From assembly GCF_000332355.1 (NCBI RefSeq), contig NZ_KB235958.1, positions 680,967 to 732,588 of the forward strand: a DNA stretch of 51,622 nucleotides. Direction: 5' to 3'. Position 1 is the first letter of the stretch; the number at the start of each line of letters is the position of its first letter. This DNA comes from Baaleninema simplex PCC 7105 (lineage in GTDB: Bacteria > Cyanobacteriota > Cyanobacteriia > Cyanobacteriales > Geitlerinemataceae). Positions 1 to 8,174 of the stretch are shown piece by piece. Both the position numbers and the translations under genes were made by a program. Below the pieces are notes generated by a model. That model saw only the letters and a list, made by a program, of their open reading frames with translations, ran no database searches and was not told the origin of the DNA.

Positions 1-302
1 TCGCTCGTTGGGTGAACTCGCTCGGCTTCGCTACAGCTATAGGCCTTCTGAGTCCCAATGAGGAAGTTGATGTAATCGATGGCTGTGTATTTTGGAGGAT
101 TCATTCCTCTGTTTTACCCTCTCTCCTGCTCAACTGCGTAACTCCTGAAAATTTGAAACGTTGCGGGAGAACGACCGCGATCGCTACTGTAACGTTCCGA
201 AATTCCAAACTCTCCCAACTCCGACGAACAACACGCCAAAAGTTCTGAAGTACGGGCGTCTCGAGCGATCCTGACCGACTTCGAGAAACCCGATCGCCCC
301 GG
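1..302. other. Upstream flank with no supported gene
   Basis: I see no convincing gene in this stretch. A 78-codon open frame at 12-248 has no family resemblance and overlaps another open frame on the opposite strand, so neither is called. The segment directly before the symporter is rich in CGATCG and probably carries its promoter, but no clear -10/-35 pair stands out. Confidence 0.5.
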
Positions 303-362
303 TTGGCGATCGCAGCGTACTGTAGAATGACAGCCAGTCTTTCAACCCAGTCCACACCGACT

Positions 363-2201
363 ATGCAACCGATCGATTGGTTCGTCGTCGCGAGTTACCT
401 CGTCGTGACGATGGCGTTAGGCGTGTACCTCTCCCGCCAAGCCTCCAAAAGCTTAGCGGACTTTTTCGTCTCCGGGCGATCGCTCCCCTGGTGGCTCGTC
501 GGCATCAGCATGGCAGCCACGACGTTTTCGATCGACACCCCATTGCTAATCACCGGCATCGTCGGCAACCGAGGCATCGCCGGGAACTGGTTGTGGTGGA
601 GTTTCGGCATCTCCCACCTTTTGATGATTTATATTTTCGCCAAAATGTGGCGGCGATCGGAAGTCATCACCGATGCCGAACTCACTGAAATTCGCTACGG
701 TGGCAGCACGGCTGCCTGGTTGCGGGGGATCAAAGCCTTTATCTTCGCCGTTCCCATGAACTGCATTGGCATCGGTTACGCCATGCTCGGTATGGTGAAA
801 GTCGTAGACGCCCTCAACATTTGGGAAGGGTTCGGCATCGACGCCACCGACACCGACTTAAAAATTTGGAGTGTCGTCGGCGTGAGCCTCTTCGTCCTCA
901 TTTACGCGGGACTCGCCGGATTGTGGGGCGTCGTCGCCACAGACTTCTTTCAATTCATCCTGGCGTTGGTGGGGGCGTTACTCGTAGCAGGAATCGCCCT
1001 CGATCGCATCGGCGGAATGGAAACGCTGATCGATCGCGTTCCCCAAGCCACCGATATCGACGTATTGTCGATCGTTCCCGTTCGATTCGGCGGCGACGGA
1101 ACCGTTCTCGGTTTTAGCCAAGCCGCTGGAATTACCCTCAGTGCCTTTTTGGCCAATATCTTCGTCCAGTGGTGGTCTTGGCGTCGCAGCGACGGGGGCG
1201 GAGAGTTCGTCCAACGCTTCGCCGCCGCCAAAGACGAAGCTGGGGCGGAAAAAGCCGCCTGGACGTTCAACGTCATGCACTACGTCGTCCGAACTTGGCC
1301 GTGGATTGTCGTCGCTCTCGTCGCCCTAGTCGTGTTCCCCGACTTACCCGATAAAGAACTGGGTTATCCCAAGCTGATGTTGGAATATCTCGGTCCTGGC
1401 TTGTTGGGATTAGTCGTCGCCTCGTTGATTGCAGCGTTTATGAGTACCGTTTCGACGTCGATTAACTGGGGGGCGTCGTTCATCACCAACGACTTGTATT
1501 TACGGTTCGTCGAACCCGACGCCAGCCAAGCCAAGCTGGTGTTTGTCGGTCGTTTCTCTTCGTTTATCGTGACGATGTTGGGGGCTGTGGCGGCGTTCGT
1601 GGCTGAAGATATCGCTCAAGTCTTCGAGTTGATTATCGCCATCGGCACCGGGTCGGGGTTGGTGTTGATGTTGCGTTGGTTTTGGTGGCGCGTCAACGCC
1701 GCAGCCGAACTCACGGCGATCGTGGGAAGTTTTATTGTGGGATCTCTGGCCACGTTTGCGGGTCAGTGGGACGTCGATCCCTCGAGTTGGGTGTTTCGCT
1801 GGATTGTCGCCCCGATGTCTGATTACGGCTTGCGCGTCATCTTCATTACAGCTTTCGTGAGTCTGTTATGGATTGGGGTGATGTTCGCGACGCCGCCGGA
1901 ATCTGAAGAGACCCTGGACAATTTCTATCGCCATACGCGTCCGGGGGGCTTGGGTTGGTCGCGACAACAGGCGAATACGGGAATTTCTCCCGCCCAAGAT
2001 TTACCGACGGATTTAAAGCGGGCGATCGCCGCGAATTTACTGCTGTTCGGGGTATTGTTATCCTCGGGGGGGTTTTTGCTGTTACAGCCACTGATGGGCT
2101 GGGGTTGGCTGGTCGTGGCGGTCGTTGGGGGAATCTGGCTGCGTCGATTAAACAAGCGTAAGGCGATCGCGTTACCGAGACCGGGTGTGGAGGAACCGTG
2201 A
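363..2201 (+). CDS. Sodium:solute symporter family protein
   Basis: Encodes a 612-residue polytopic inner-membrane protein of the sodium:solute symporter (SSS, LeuT-fold) family, expected to take up an organic solute with Na+. Successive hydrophobic helices run nearly end to end, starting with WFVVASYLVVTMALGVYLS. The segment ISMAATTFSIDTPL near residue 50 matches the family's unwound first core helix that binds Na+ and substrate. The substrate cannot be told from sequence. The frame opens further upstream (TTG at 303, ATG at 327), but ATG 363 puts the first helix close to the N-terminus as is usual in the family. The gene stands alone and converges on the rpsA end. An outlying start at 327 would add 12 residues. 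Confidence 0.85.
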   Translation: MQPIDWFVVASYLVVTMALGVYLSRQASKSLADFFVSGRSLPWWLVGISMAATTFSIDTPLLITGIVGNRGIAGNWLWWSFGISHLLMIYIFAKMWRRSEVITDAELTEIRYGGSTAAWLRGIKAFIFAVPMNCIGIGYAMLGMVKVVDALNIWEGFGIDATDTDLKIWSVVGVSLFVLIYAGLAGLWGVVATDFFQFILALVGALLVAGIALDRIGGMETLIDRVPQATDIDVLSIVPVRFGGDGTVLGFSQAAGITLSAFLANIFVQWWSWRRSDGGGEFVQRFAAAKDEAGAEKAAWTFNVMHYVVRTWPWIVVALVALVVFPDLPDKELGYPKLMLEYLGPGLLGLVVASLIAAFMSTVSTSINWGASFITNDLYLRFVEPDASQAKLVFVGRFSSFIVTMLGAVAAFVAEDIAQVFELIIAIGTGSGLVLMLRWFWWRVNAAAELTAIVGSFIVGSLATFAGQWDVDPSSWVFRWIVAPMSDYGLRVIFITAFVSLLWIGVMFATPPESEETLDNFYRHTRPGGLGWSRQQANTGISPAQDLPTDLKRAIAANLLLFGVLLSSGGFLLLQPLMGWGWLVVAVVGGIWLRRLNKRKAIALPRPGVEEP

Positions 2202-2241
2202 ACTCCGCTCCCTCGTTCTCGCTGCCCTCACATACAAAATA

Positions 2242-2260
2242 AGGAGGGAAACTCCCTCCT
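2242..2260 (-). terminator. Hairpin terminator after rpsA
   Basis: AGGAGGGA, a 3-nt loop and TCCCTCCT form a perfect 8-bp stem. Read on the minus strand the stem is followed by TTATTTTG, fitting intrinsic termination of the rpsA transcript. A second, longer hairpin lies just before it: AAGCGACTGGT at 2267-2277 pairs with ACCAGTCGCTT at 2289-2299 (11 bp), between this terminator and the stop codon. Confidence 0.6.
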
Positions 2261-2313
2261 CAGCGAAAGCGACTGGTATAGTGTGGCGACCAGTCGCTTC
2301 GACGGTATTCGAC

Positions 2314-3288
2314 TTACTCGGTTGCAGAAACCAGTTCGTCTTCGTCGCTGTATTCGCTGTCGGCGTCGGCTTCGCTTCCCCCTTGGGCTTTAGCCAACAT
2401 TTGCTGGCGGAACTTCTCGGCCATTTCCTCGGCTTTCTCGTAAACGAGTTCTGGGTTTTTCACCATATCGCCGGGTTCGGGTTCGAGTTGTTTGGTCGAG
2501 AGGGAAATCCGACCCCGTTCGGCGTCTAGGTCGATAATCATGACCTTCAGTTGGTCGTTGACGTTGAAGACGCTGTGGGGGGTGTCGATGTGATCGTGAG
2601 AAATCTCGGAAATGTGCAGCAAGCCGCTGACGCCACCGATATCGATGAACGCCCCGTAAGGCTTGATGCCGCGAACGGTTCCGACGACCACTTCGCCAAC
2701 TTCGAGACCGTTCATCTTATGCTCGACTAAGGCGCGACGGTGGCTGAGAACCAAGCGATTTCGCTCTTCGTCCACCTCGAGGAATTTCAGGGGCAGGTCT
2801 TCGCCCACGAGTTCTTCTTTCGGCTTGCGAGTGCTGATGTGAGAGCCGGGAATGAACCCACGCAGACCTTCAATGCGAACCAAGGCACCGCCTCGGTTGG
2901 TGGCGAACACGCCCGAATGCACGGTTGCGTCTTCGGCTTGGAGTTGACGGACTCGTTCCCACGCTCGCATATACTCGATGCGACGAATGGAGAGGGTCAG
3001 TTGCCCGTCTTCGTTTTCATCCATCAGGATGAAGAATTCGCGCGTTTCGTTGGCTTGTAACACCTCGTCAGGCGATTCGACACGGTTGATCGACATCTCC
3101 TGGAGGGGGATATAGGCAGCGGTTTTCGCACCGATGTCAATCAGAGCGCCCTTCGGCTCTATACTAAATACCGTACCCGCCACGATGTCTCCGGGGCTGA
3201 AGTGATAGTCGTACTTGTCGAGTAGGGCGGCAAAATCCTCGTGAGTGAAACCAATATCTCTGTGCGTTGCTACGTTCTGATTGACCAT
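2314..3288 (-). CDS. rpsA: 30S ribosomal protein S1
   Basis: A 324-residue S1 protein that helps bring mRNA to the 30S subunit. Three S1/OB-fold repeats are visible: about residues 31-102 (FSPGDIVAGTVFSIEPKGA), 120-184 (a degenerate one with VHSGVFATNRGGALVRI) and 197-266 (GTVRGIKPYGAFIDIGGVSG). Three repeats is the usual cyanobacterial and chloroplast form, shorter than the six-repeat enterobacterial S1. The frame is open for 48 codons further upstream, but MVNQNVATHRDIGFTHEDFA is the family N-terminus, so I start at 3288. The acidic C-terminus is typical. It is the last gene of the minus-strand run psbB-psbT-nrdR-rpsA, 282 bp after nrdR; that spacer is long enough for its own promoter or leader regulation. 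Confidence 0.95.
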   Translation of the reverse strand: MVNQNVATHRDIGFTHEDFAALLDKYDYHFSPGDIVAGTVFSIEPKGALIDIGAKTAAYIPLQEMSINRVESPDEVLQANETREFFILMDENEDGQLTLSIRRIEYMRAWERVRQLQAEDATVHSGVFATNRGGALVRIEGLRGFIPGSHISTRKPKEELVGEDLPLKFLEVDEERNRLVLSHRRALVEHKMNGLEVGEVVVGTVRGIKPYGAFIDIGGVSGLLHISEISHDHIDTPHSVFNVNDQLKVMIIDLDAERGRISLSTKQLEPEPGDMVKNPELVYEKAEEMAEKFRQQMLAKAQGGSEADADSEYSDEDELVSATE

Positions 3289-3570
3289 GCGTGTTTTTCC
3301 TAGGACTGTATCTCCATAACTGGGGTTTGCCTCCGGCTGATGGGTGTTACAGAGTCGAGCAGGTAGGACGCTAGACGGACTGTAAGATGTTCGAGCGCGG
3401 ACTAGCCCTCCTTTGACGAAACACCACATCACCTTCTAGTGAAGGCGATCGATATTAACATATCAAATTCTACCCTACTCTATGGGATTTCGCTGTCGTT
3501 CCACAGAGGGATTCGATCTATTTTTTGCGATCGCTCGATGATGTTTTCGTCGGTTTCCGTTCGTCTTGGG

Positions 3571-4113
3571 TTATGGGCGAGCCACGCAGGAGGGAGGTGT
3601 TTCGGATTCGGATTCGGCTGAATGAATGTCTGAGGTTTCGCAAGGGGCGTGAAGTTCGAGACGACTCGCGCGCAGGCGATCGAGGGTATCGACGAAGTCG
3701 CGAACGCCCTGAAATTTTTGGTAGACGGAAGCGAAGCGCACGTAAGCCACTTCGCTGAGATCTTTGAGGTAACTGAGAACGATTTCTCCGATTTCGTGAG
3801 TGGAGACTTGTCGGGTCGGTCGTTGTTGAAGTTTGGCTTCAATTTCGTCTACGATCGCCTCGAGCTGTTCGTGAGCGATCGATGTTTTTTCGCAAGCTCG
3901 TACCATACCGCGCAAAAGTTTCGAGCGATCGAAAGATTCGCGTTTTCCATCTCGCTTGATCGTGGTAATCGGGACGAACTCGATACGTTCGTAGGTGGTA
4001 AAGCGGCGGCTACAGGCCAAACACTGTCGCCGACGGCGCACGCTTTGACCCGATTCGGTCGATCGAGATTCTAAAACGCGGCTTTCCGTATGTTGGCAGA
4101 AAGGACAACGCAT
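3571..4113 (-). CDS. nrdR: Transcriptional repressor NrdR
   Basis: A 180-residue nucleotide-sensing repressor of ribonucleotide reductase genes. The N-terminal zinc ribbon has its four cysteines at C3, C6, C31 and C34 (MRCPFC and CLAC), followed by an ATP-cone domain from about residue 47 to 137 with [20 protein letters not shown] and [21 protein letters not shown]. The last 30 residues are a low-complexity extension beyond the usual length of about 150-160. It sits between psbT and rpsA, a neighbourhood often seen in cyanobacteria. The NrdR-box targets are not in this window: no ribonucleotide reductase gene is present. Confidence 0.95.
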   Translation of the reverse strand: MRCPFCQHTESRVLESRSTESGQSVRRRRQCLACSRRFTTYERIEFVPITTIKRDGKRESFDRSKLLRGMVRACEKTSIAHEQLEAIVDEIEAKLQQRPTRQVSTHEIGEIVLSYLKDLSEVAYVRFASVYQKFQGVRDFVDTLDRLRASRLELHAPCETSDIHSAESESETPPSCVARP

Positions 4114-4267
4114 AGGATTTGGAGCTAAAAGCCCGAAATTGACAAGTTTTTTTAAACATGATAACAGACGTGCGACTTAAAGAAAGCCACACGTCTGTTC
4201 GTGGTTTAGCAAAATTGCATTGGTTTTGCGACACCGAGTCTAGGTTGCGATCGGGTTCGATGCGAGA

Positions 4268-4363
4268 TTATTTACCGATTTTGGGGGTTTCCCGAAAGGC
4301 AATAGCAAAGAACAACAACCCGAGTGTTGCCACCAGCAAGAAAATGTAAATCAGACTTTCCAT
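4268..4363 (-). CDS. psbT: Photosystem II reaction centre protein T
   Basis: A 31-residue single-helix thylakoid protein that stabilises the photosystem II dimer near D1/CP47. It reads [20 protein letters not shown] and ends FRETPKIGK, the standard PsbT pattern of one transmembrane helix plus a short charged tail. It follows psbB on the same strand after 129 bp, the conserved psbB-psbT order also found in plastids. The spacer between them contains an 11-bp inverted repeat, described separately. Confidence 0.95.
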   Translation of the reverse strand: MESLIYIFLLVATLGLLFFAIAFRETPKIGK

Positions 4364-4399
4364 AGTACGTTCGGAAGGGTTTTTTGTTATTTCCAGTGT

Positions 4400-4461
4400 A
4401 TCAAGTCGAACGGTCTAACGAACTTGATGTTGTTACTGAGAACACAATTATCGTTAGACCG
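4400..4461 (-). promoter_or_regulatory. Interlocked inverted repeats between psbB and psbT
   Basis: CGGTCTAACGA (4411-4421) and TCGTTAGACCG (4451-4461) are a perfect 11-bp inverted repeat with a 29-nt loop. A second pair, ATCAAGT (4400-4406) and ACTTGAT (4422-4428), encloses the first arm, so the two stems either exclude each other or form a pseudoknot. In the transcript this lies in the psbB 3' untranslated region or psbT leader. There is no T-run directly after it on the minus strand (TTCGACTTGATACACTGG follows), so it is more likely a processing or stability element than a simple terminator. Function is inference. Confidence 0.5.
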
Positions 4462-4492
4462 ATTCGCTCGAGAGGATGGTTAAATCCAGAGT

Positions 4493-6028
4493 CTACGCGG
4501 TTTCTTGGTTAACGCGCGTGGTCTTGTCACCCACTTTCTGGAACGCACCCCATTCGACTTGGTCTTCATCGAGGTCGGGATCGATACCGGCGAACACGTC
4601 GCGGAACAGCGTCCGAGAACCGTGCCAAATGTGACCGAAGAAGAACAACAGCGCGAAACAAGCGTGTCCGTACGTGAACCAACCGCGCGGACTGGTGCGG
4701 AACACGCCGTCAGATTCTAAGGTTTCGCGATCGAACTCGAACGGCTCGCCGAGTTGAGCTTTCCGAGCGTATTTCTTCAACTCAGCCGGATCGGTAATCG
4801 TTTGACCGTCGAGTTCGCCACCGTAGAAGGTCGCCGTGACACCCGCTTGCTCGAAGCTATACTTCGATTCAGCTCGACGGAACGGAATGTCAGCTCGGAC
4901 GACACCGTCTTTATCGGTGAGGACGACGGGGAAGGTCTCGAAGAAGTTCGGAATCCGACGCACGCTCAGCTCGCGACCTTCTTTGTCTTTAAAGACCGGG
5001 TGTCCCAACCAGGCTTGTGCCAGACCGTCACCCCGGTTCATCGGACCGGTACGGAACAGACCGCCTTTAGCGGGGTTGTTGCCGACGTAATCGTAGAACG
5101 CCAGTTTTTCGGGGATTTGCTCCCAGGCTTGAGAGATGCTCGCACCCGCAGCGACGTTAGATTGAACGCGACGCTGGATTTCTTCTTGGAAGTAACCTTT
5201 ATCCCACTGGTAGCGGGTCGGGCCGAACAGTTCGATGGGCGTTGCAGCACTGCCGTACCACATGGTTCCCGCCACGACGAAAGCGGCGAAGAATACGGCG
5301 GCGATACTGCTGCTGAGAACGGTTTCGATGTTCCCCATCCGTAAGGCTTTGTACAGCCGCTCGGGAGGACGAACCGATAGGTGAAACAAACCAGCAATAA
5401 TTCCGACAACCCCAGCCGCGATGTGGTGGGCGACGATGCCACCGGCGTTGAAGGGGTTAAAGCCTTCGGGACCCCATGCTGGCGCTACGGGTTGAATGCT
5501 TCCCGTTAAGCCGTAGGGGTCGGATACCCACATCCCCGGCCCCCAGAGTCCGGTGAGGTGGAACGCTCCGAAACCGAAGCACAGAAGTCCAGACAGGAAC
5601 AGGTGAATGCCGAACATTTTCGGCAAGTCCAGAGCCGGTTCCCCGGTGCGGGGGTCTCTGAACAGTTCTAAATCCCAATATACCCAGTGCCAGCAGGCTG
5701 CTAGGAATAGCAGACCGGACAGGACGATGTGCGCCAGGGCGACGCCTTCCAACGACCAAAAGCCGGGATCGACACCGGTTTCTCCGGTGATGCTCCAGCC
5801 GCTCCACGAGCCGGTCACGCCCAGGCGTGCCATGAAGGGCAATACGAACATCCCTTGACGCCACATGGGGTTGAGTACGGGATCGCTGGGATCGAAGACG
5901 GCGAGTTCGTAGAGGGTCATCGATCCCGCCCACCCTGCAACCAGGGCGGTATGCATCAGGTGTACAGCAATCAGCCGACCCGGATCGTTCAGGACGACTG
6001 TGTGTACGCGGTACCAAGGTAGTCCCAT
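4493..6028 (-). CDS. psbB: Photosystem II chlorophyll-binding core antenna CP47
   Basis: A 511-residue six-helix thylakoid protein that binds chlorophyll a and passes excitation to the photosystem II reaction centre. The start [19 protein letters not shown] is the invariant CP47 N-terminus. Histidine-containing helices, the large lumenal loop (about residues 260-440, with [17 protein letters not shown]) and the final helix [20 protein letters not shown] are all present. Length matches the family (about 507-511). A strong Shine-Dalgarno sequence AAAGGAGGAG lies about 8 bases before the ATG. It heads the minus-strand run leading to psbT, nrdR and rpsA. Confidence 0.98.
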   Translation of the reverse strand: MGLPWYRVHTVVLNDPGRLIAVHLMHTALVAGWAGSMTLYELAVFDPSDPVLNPMWRQGMFVLPFMARLGVTGSWSGWSITGETGVDPGFWSLEGVALAHIVLSGLLFLAACWHWVYWDLELFRDPRTGEPALDLPKMFGIHLFLSGLLCFGFGAFHLTGLWGPGMWVSDPYGLTGSIQPVAPAWGPEGFNPFNAGGIVAHHIAAGVVGIIAGLFHLSVRPPERLYKALRMGNIETVLSSSIAAVFFAAFVVAGTMWYGSAATPIELFGPTRYQWDKGYFQEEIQRRVQSNVAAGASISQAWEQIPEKLAFYDYVGNNPAKGGLFRTGPMNRGDGLAQAWLGHPVFKDKEGRELSVRRIPNFFETFPVVLTDKDGVVRADIPFRRAESKYSFEQAGVTATFYGGELDGQTITDPAELKKYARKAQLGEPFEFDRETLESDGVFRTSPRGWFTYGHACFALLFFFGHIWHGSRTLFRDVFAGIDPDLDEDQVEWGAFQKVGDKTTRVNQETA

Positions 6029-6521
6029 TGACTACGCTCCTCCTTTATGACGGGTTAGTCAACGCTTGTCTATTTTACGAGTCTGTATCTTACTCTCGCT
6101 TCGATCGCGCGACGAGTTTTTTTGAAAACGCGATCGAGGACGGAGCAATTACAGTTGAGTTAGGCGCTGCTTTAATTAAAGATTATTAAAGAAGTGTATC
6201 GATTGTGAGAGTCGATCGCAAGGGATTTTAAGAATCGAGAGCCTTTTCTCAATTCCTCTTCTTTCCCAGACCGACCGGCTTTTATGGCGAGCTGTACGAC
6301 TCTTCATTTATTGTTAATTTTTAATACAATTTGATTGACGGATTTGCTAATTCGTGCAATTGAGTCAAAAAAGAATGGCAATGGCGATCGCGTTTCAAAC
6401 GCAAAAAACTGAGAGCGATCGTATTCGAGGCTGGCGATCGCTCCCGATCGGTTTGAAGTGACATTTCGATCTCGAACGAGACGGGGGGTTTCGAGAGTAA
6501 CAGCCGGCCGTCTTCGAGCCG
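6029..6521. other. Intergenic region upstream of psbB
   Basis: No gene is supported. The part next to psbB must hold its promoter and 5' leader; a TAAAAT-like -10 on the minus strand lies at 6072-6077 but I find no good -35 at the right distance. The rest is rich in GCGATCGC octamers (for example near 6385 and 6437). An open frame at 6304-6582 on the minus strand lacks any protein-like character. Confidence 0.5.
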
Positions 6522-6851
6522 CTAGTTGAGCGATCGCTCGGTCTCGAAGTGGCCTAACTGACAGGTGGCAAACGACGTACACAGGCGATCGATGACTTGT
6601 TCGGCGTTCATCAACCGTTTGAGAACCACGTGGCCGATCGTCGAGCCGTTGATATCTGCTTGGGGACGAACTTCAACCATTAACACGGCATTTTCAACTT
6701 GATGGAGCCACAATCGCTCGTCTCGTTCGACAATACAAAGGCTTAGGCGTTGGATATCCGGTTGTCTGCGCCACGCCGTCACGTTCCACAATCCCTGAGT
6801 TCCCCAAACCCGAGAAATCGTCCATCCTTCAGACAAGAAAAAGTACTTCAC
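6522..6851 (-). CDS. Conserved cyanobacterial protein of unknown function
   Basis: A 109-residue soluble protein starting from GTG (VKYFFLSEGWTISRVWGTQG). The pattern W-rich N-terminus, then TAWRRQPDIQRLSLCIVE and LWLHQVENAVLMVEV, is one I recall from hypothetical proteins widespread in cyanobacteria, but I cannot name a function. No signal peptide or membrane segment. It lies 60 bp downstream of the PD-(D/E)XK nuclease gene on the same strand and may be cotranscribed with it. Confidence 0.7.
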   Translation of the reverse strand: MKYFFLSEGWTISRVWGTQGLWNVTAWRRQPDIQRLSLCIVERDERLWLHQVENAVLMVEVRPQADINGSTIGHVVLKRLMNAEQVIDRLCTSFATCQLGHFETERSLN

Positions 6852-6911
6852 CGGTTAACGCTCGCGCTCTCCATCAGTGACAACGATGTCTACCTTAGCC
6901 CCAAATGGAAC

Positions 6912-7748
6912 TTAAATGGAAACTTCGGGAATATCTGCCACAGACCAACCCTCCATTGGAGTCGTGTTATCTCGGGGACAGGGACAGTGCGATCGCCGAC
7001 AAGTCTGTCCGAGCTGCCATCGCGACGGAAACGGCGTTCCGTTTTTATAGGCGTGCCAGTGTTCCTGAAACTGCTCGAGTAACTGCGTCAAGGCTCGCTC
7101 GATCTGTTGGTGTTTCTGGCGAGAATAGTCGCACTGTAAATAGGGCAGCTCGTCTCGTCCCTGAGATTCGGCAAACCAGTACGTCATCGAAATCTCTTCT
7201 GGCTCGTAATCGCTGGTTTCAGCCAACACGAACGGGTACAGCCGAGTTTGCCAGTGATGCTCGAGCCACGTCGGATCTTGCGGACGGGGATAGGTTTTCC
7301 AGTCGAGGATTTGTGCGCTGCGATCGCGACAGGCGAGTAAATCGTACCGAACCACCAGTAACACCCCCTGAAAACTCAACGTCCGCTCGTGTTCGGCTTG
7401 ACGTCGCTCGGGGGGAACGTCTAACGGATTCGATTCTAGGAGGTCTGGGGCGTTCTTCAAAAAACTTTGCAACCACTGTCCGAGGCGATCGTCTTCTTCG
7501 GCGAACGGCTCGATCGGTAATCCCAGTTCTCGCTGCTGCATCAGTAAGTGAAAACGATTGCCCGCCATCTGGGCCTCTCGGTGTTCGGCTTCTAAAGGAG
7601 GATCGCGACGTTCGAGAACCTTTTCCTGAAACAGATGCGGACAGGCTTGCCACAAATTGAGGTGGTGTTGAGACATTCGCCAAACTCGTTCTGCATTCGG
7701 CTCGCGATGCGATCGCGTGGGAAAGACTTCTGAAAATTTTTCAGACAT
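6912..7748 (-). CDS. PD-(D/E)XK nuclease family protein (RecB/Cas4-like)
   Basis: A 278-residue protein with a RecB-type nuclease signature: E121 and D136 (VRYDLL), D149-W-K151 in ILDWKTYP, and the QxxxY motif as Q167 to Y171 (WQTRLYPF). One cysteine near the N-terminus (C36, in WQACPHLF) and three near the C-terminus (C250, C255, C257 in CRRSHCPCP) resemble the split cysteine arrangement that holds an iron-sulfur cluster in Cas4 and AddB nucleases, although the spacing differs from the classic CxxC-x5-C. A role in DNA end processing is inference. No cas genes or CRISPR array are present, so it is not called cas4. Confidence 0.75.
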   Translation of the reverse strand: MSEKFSEVFPTRSHREPNAERVWRMSQHHLNLWQACPHLFQEKVLERRDPPLEAEHREAQMAGNRFHLLMQQRELGLPIEPFAEEDDRLGQWLQSFLKNAPDLLESNPLDVPPERRQAEHERTLSFQGVLLVVRYDLLACRDRSAQILDWKTYPRPQDPTWLEHHWQTRLYPFVLAETSDYEPEEISMTYWFAESQGRDELPYLQCDYSRQKHQQIERALTQLLEQFQEHWHAYKNGTPFPSRWQLGQTCRRSHCPCPRDNTTPMEGWSVADIPEVSI

Positions 7749-7792
7749 GGGTTGCCAAAACCGTTCAGTGTGCTATGATAGTAACCTGTCAA

Positions 7793-7866
7793 CGGGGCGT
7801 AGCGCAGCTTGGTAGCGCACCACTTTGGGGTAGTGGGGGTCGTGGGTTCAAATCCCGCCGCTCCGA
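7793..7866 (+). tRNA. tRNA-Pro (anticodon UGG)
   Basis: A complete 74-nt cloverleaf. The acceptor stem CGGGGCG pairs with CGCTCCG (one G-U), the D arm is GCGCAGCTTGGTAGCGC, the anticodon loop CTTTGGGG carries TGG, and the T arm has GGTTCAAATCC. The discriminator base is A and no CCA is encoded, as is usual in cyanobacteria. UGG reads proline codons CCN. Confidence 0.97.
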
Positions 7867-7894
7867 TTGCAAAACACAATAAAATATTTCCCCG

Positions 7895-7934
7895 AAAAGC
7901 CTACTCATCTCCAACGAGATCGAGTAGGCTTTTT
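7895..7934 (+). terminator. Intrinsic terminator of tRNA-Pro
   Basis: AAAAGCCTACTC and GAGTAGGCTTTTT form a stem of about 12 bp, extended by ATCTC/GAGAT around a CAAC loop with a single unpaired base, ending in a T-run. It lies about 28 bp after the tRNA. Confidence 0.85.
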
Positions 7935-7960
7935 ACAGTGAACAGTAGGGACAGTGGTAG

Positions 7961-8125
7961 GGTGCGTGACTTGAAAAATAGGGTGTCGCTCATGAGACCG
8001 ATCGAGCGTCACGCACCGCCAATGTACGCCGCCAACATACAAGGGTGCGTGACTTGAAAAATAGGGTGTCGCTCATGAGACCGATCGAGCGTCACGCACC
8101 GCCAATGTATACCGCCAACTGACAC
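7961..8125. repeat. Tandem pair of an 83-bp unit with palindromic ends
   Basis: Two near-identical 83-bp units start at 7961 and 8044. In each, a 57-bp core (7961-8017 and 8044-8100) begins GGTGCGTGAC and ends with the exact reverse complement GTCACGCACC, and is followed by a 26-bp tail beginning GCCAATGTA. The two 57-bp cores look identical. A third copy is at 20191. No open frame crosses the units. It looks like a non-coding dispersed cyanobacterial repeat. Confidence 0.85.
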
Positions 8126-8174
8126 ACCGCCGAGGAGTTTCATTCCCTCATCTCCCCATCTCCCCATCTCCGCC

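Noticed and set aside
6304-6582. 92-codon open frame upstream of psbB
   Set aside because: Overlaps the conserved 109-residue gene at its right end, covers the HIP1-rich spacer and has no protein-like composition.
6905-7660. 251-codon open frame on the plus strand
   Set aside because: Antisense to the PD-(D/E)XK nuclease, which has recognisable motifs; the plus-strand translation is Arg/Thr-rich and featureless.
7961-8125. CRISPR-like array
   Set aside because: Units are adjacent with near-identical content throughout, so there are no variable spacers, and no cas genes are nearby. The GGGGAAC arrays fail for the same reason.
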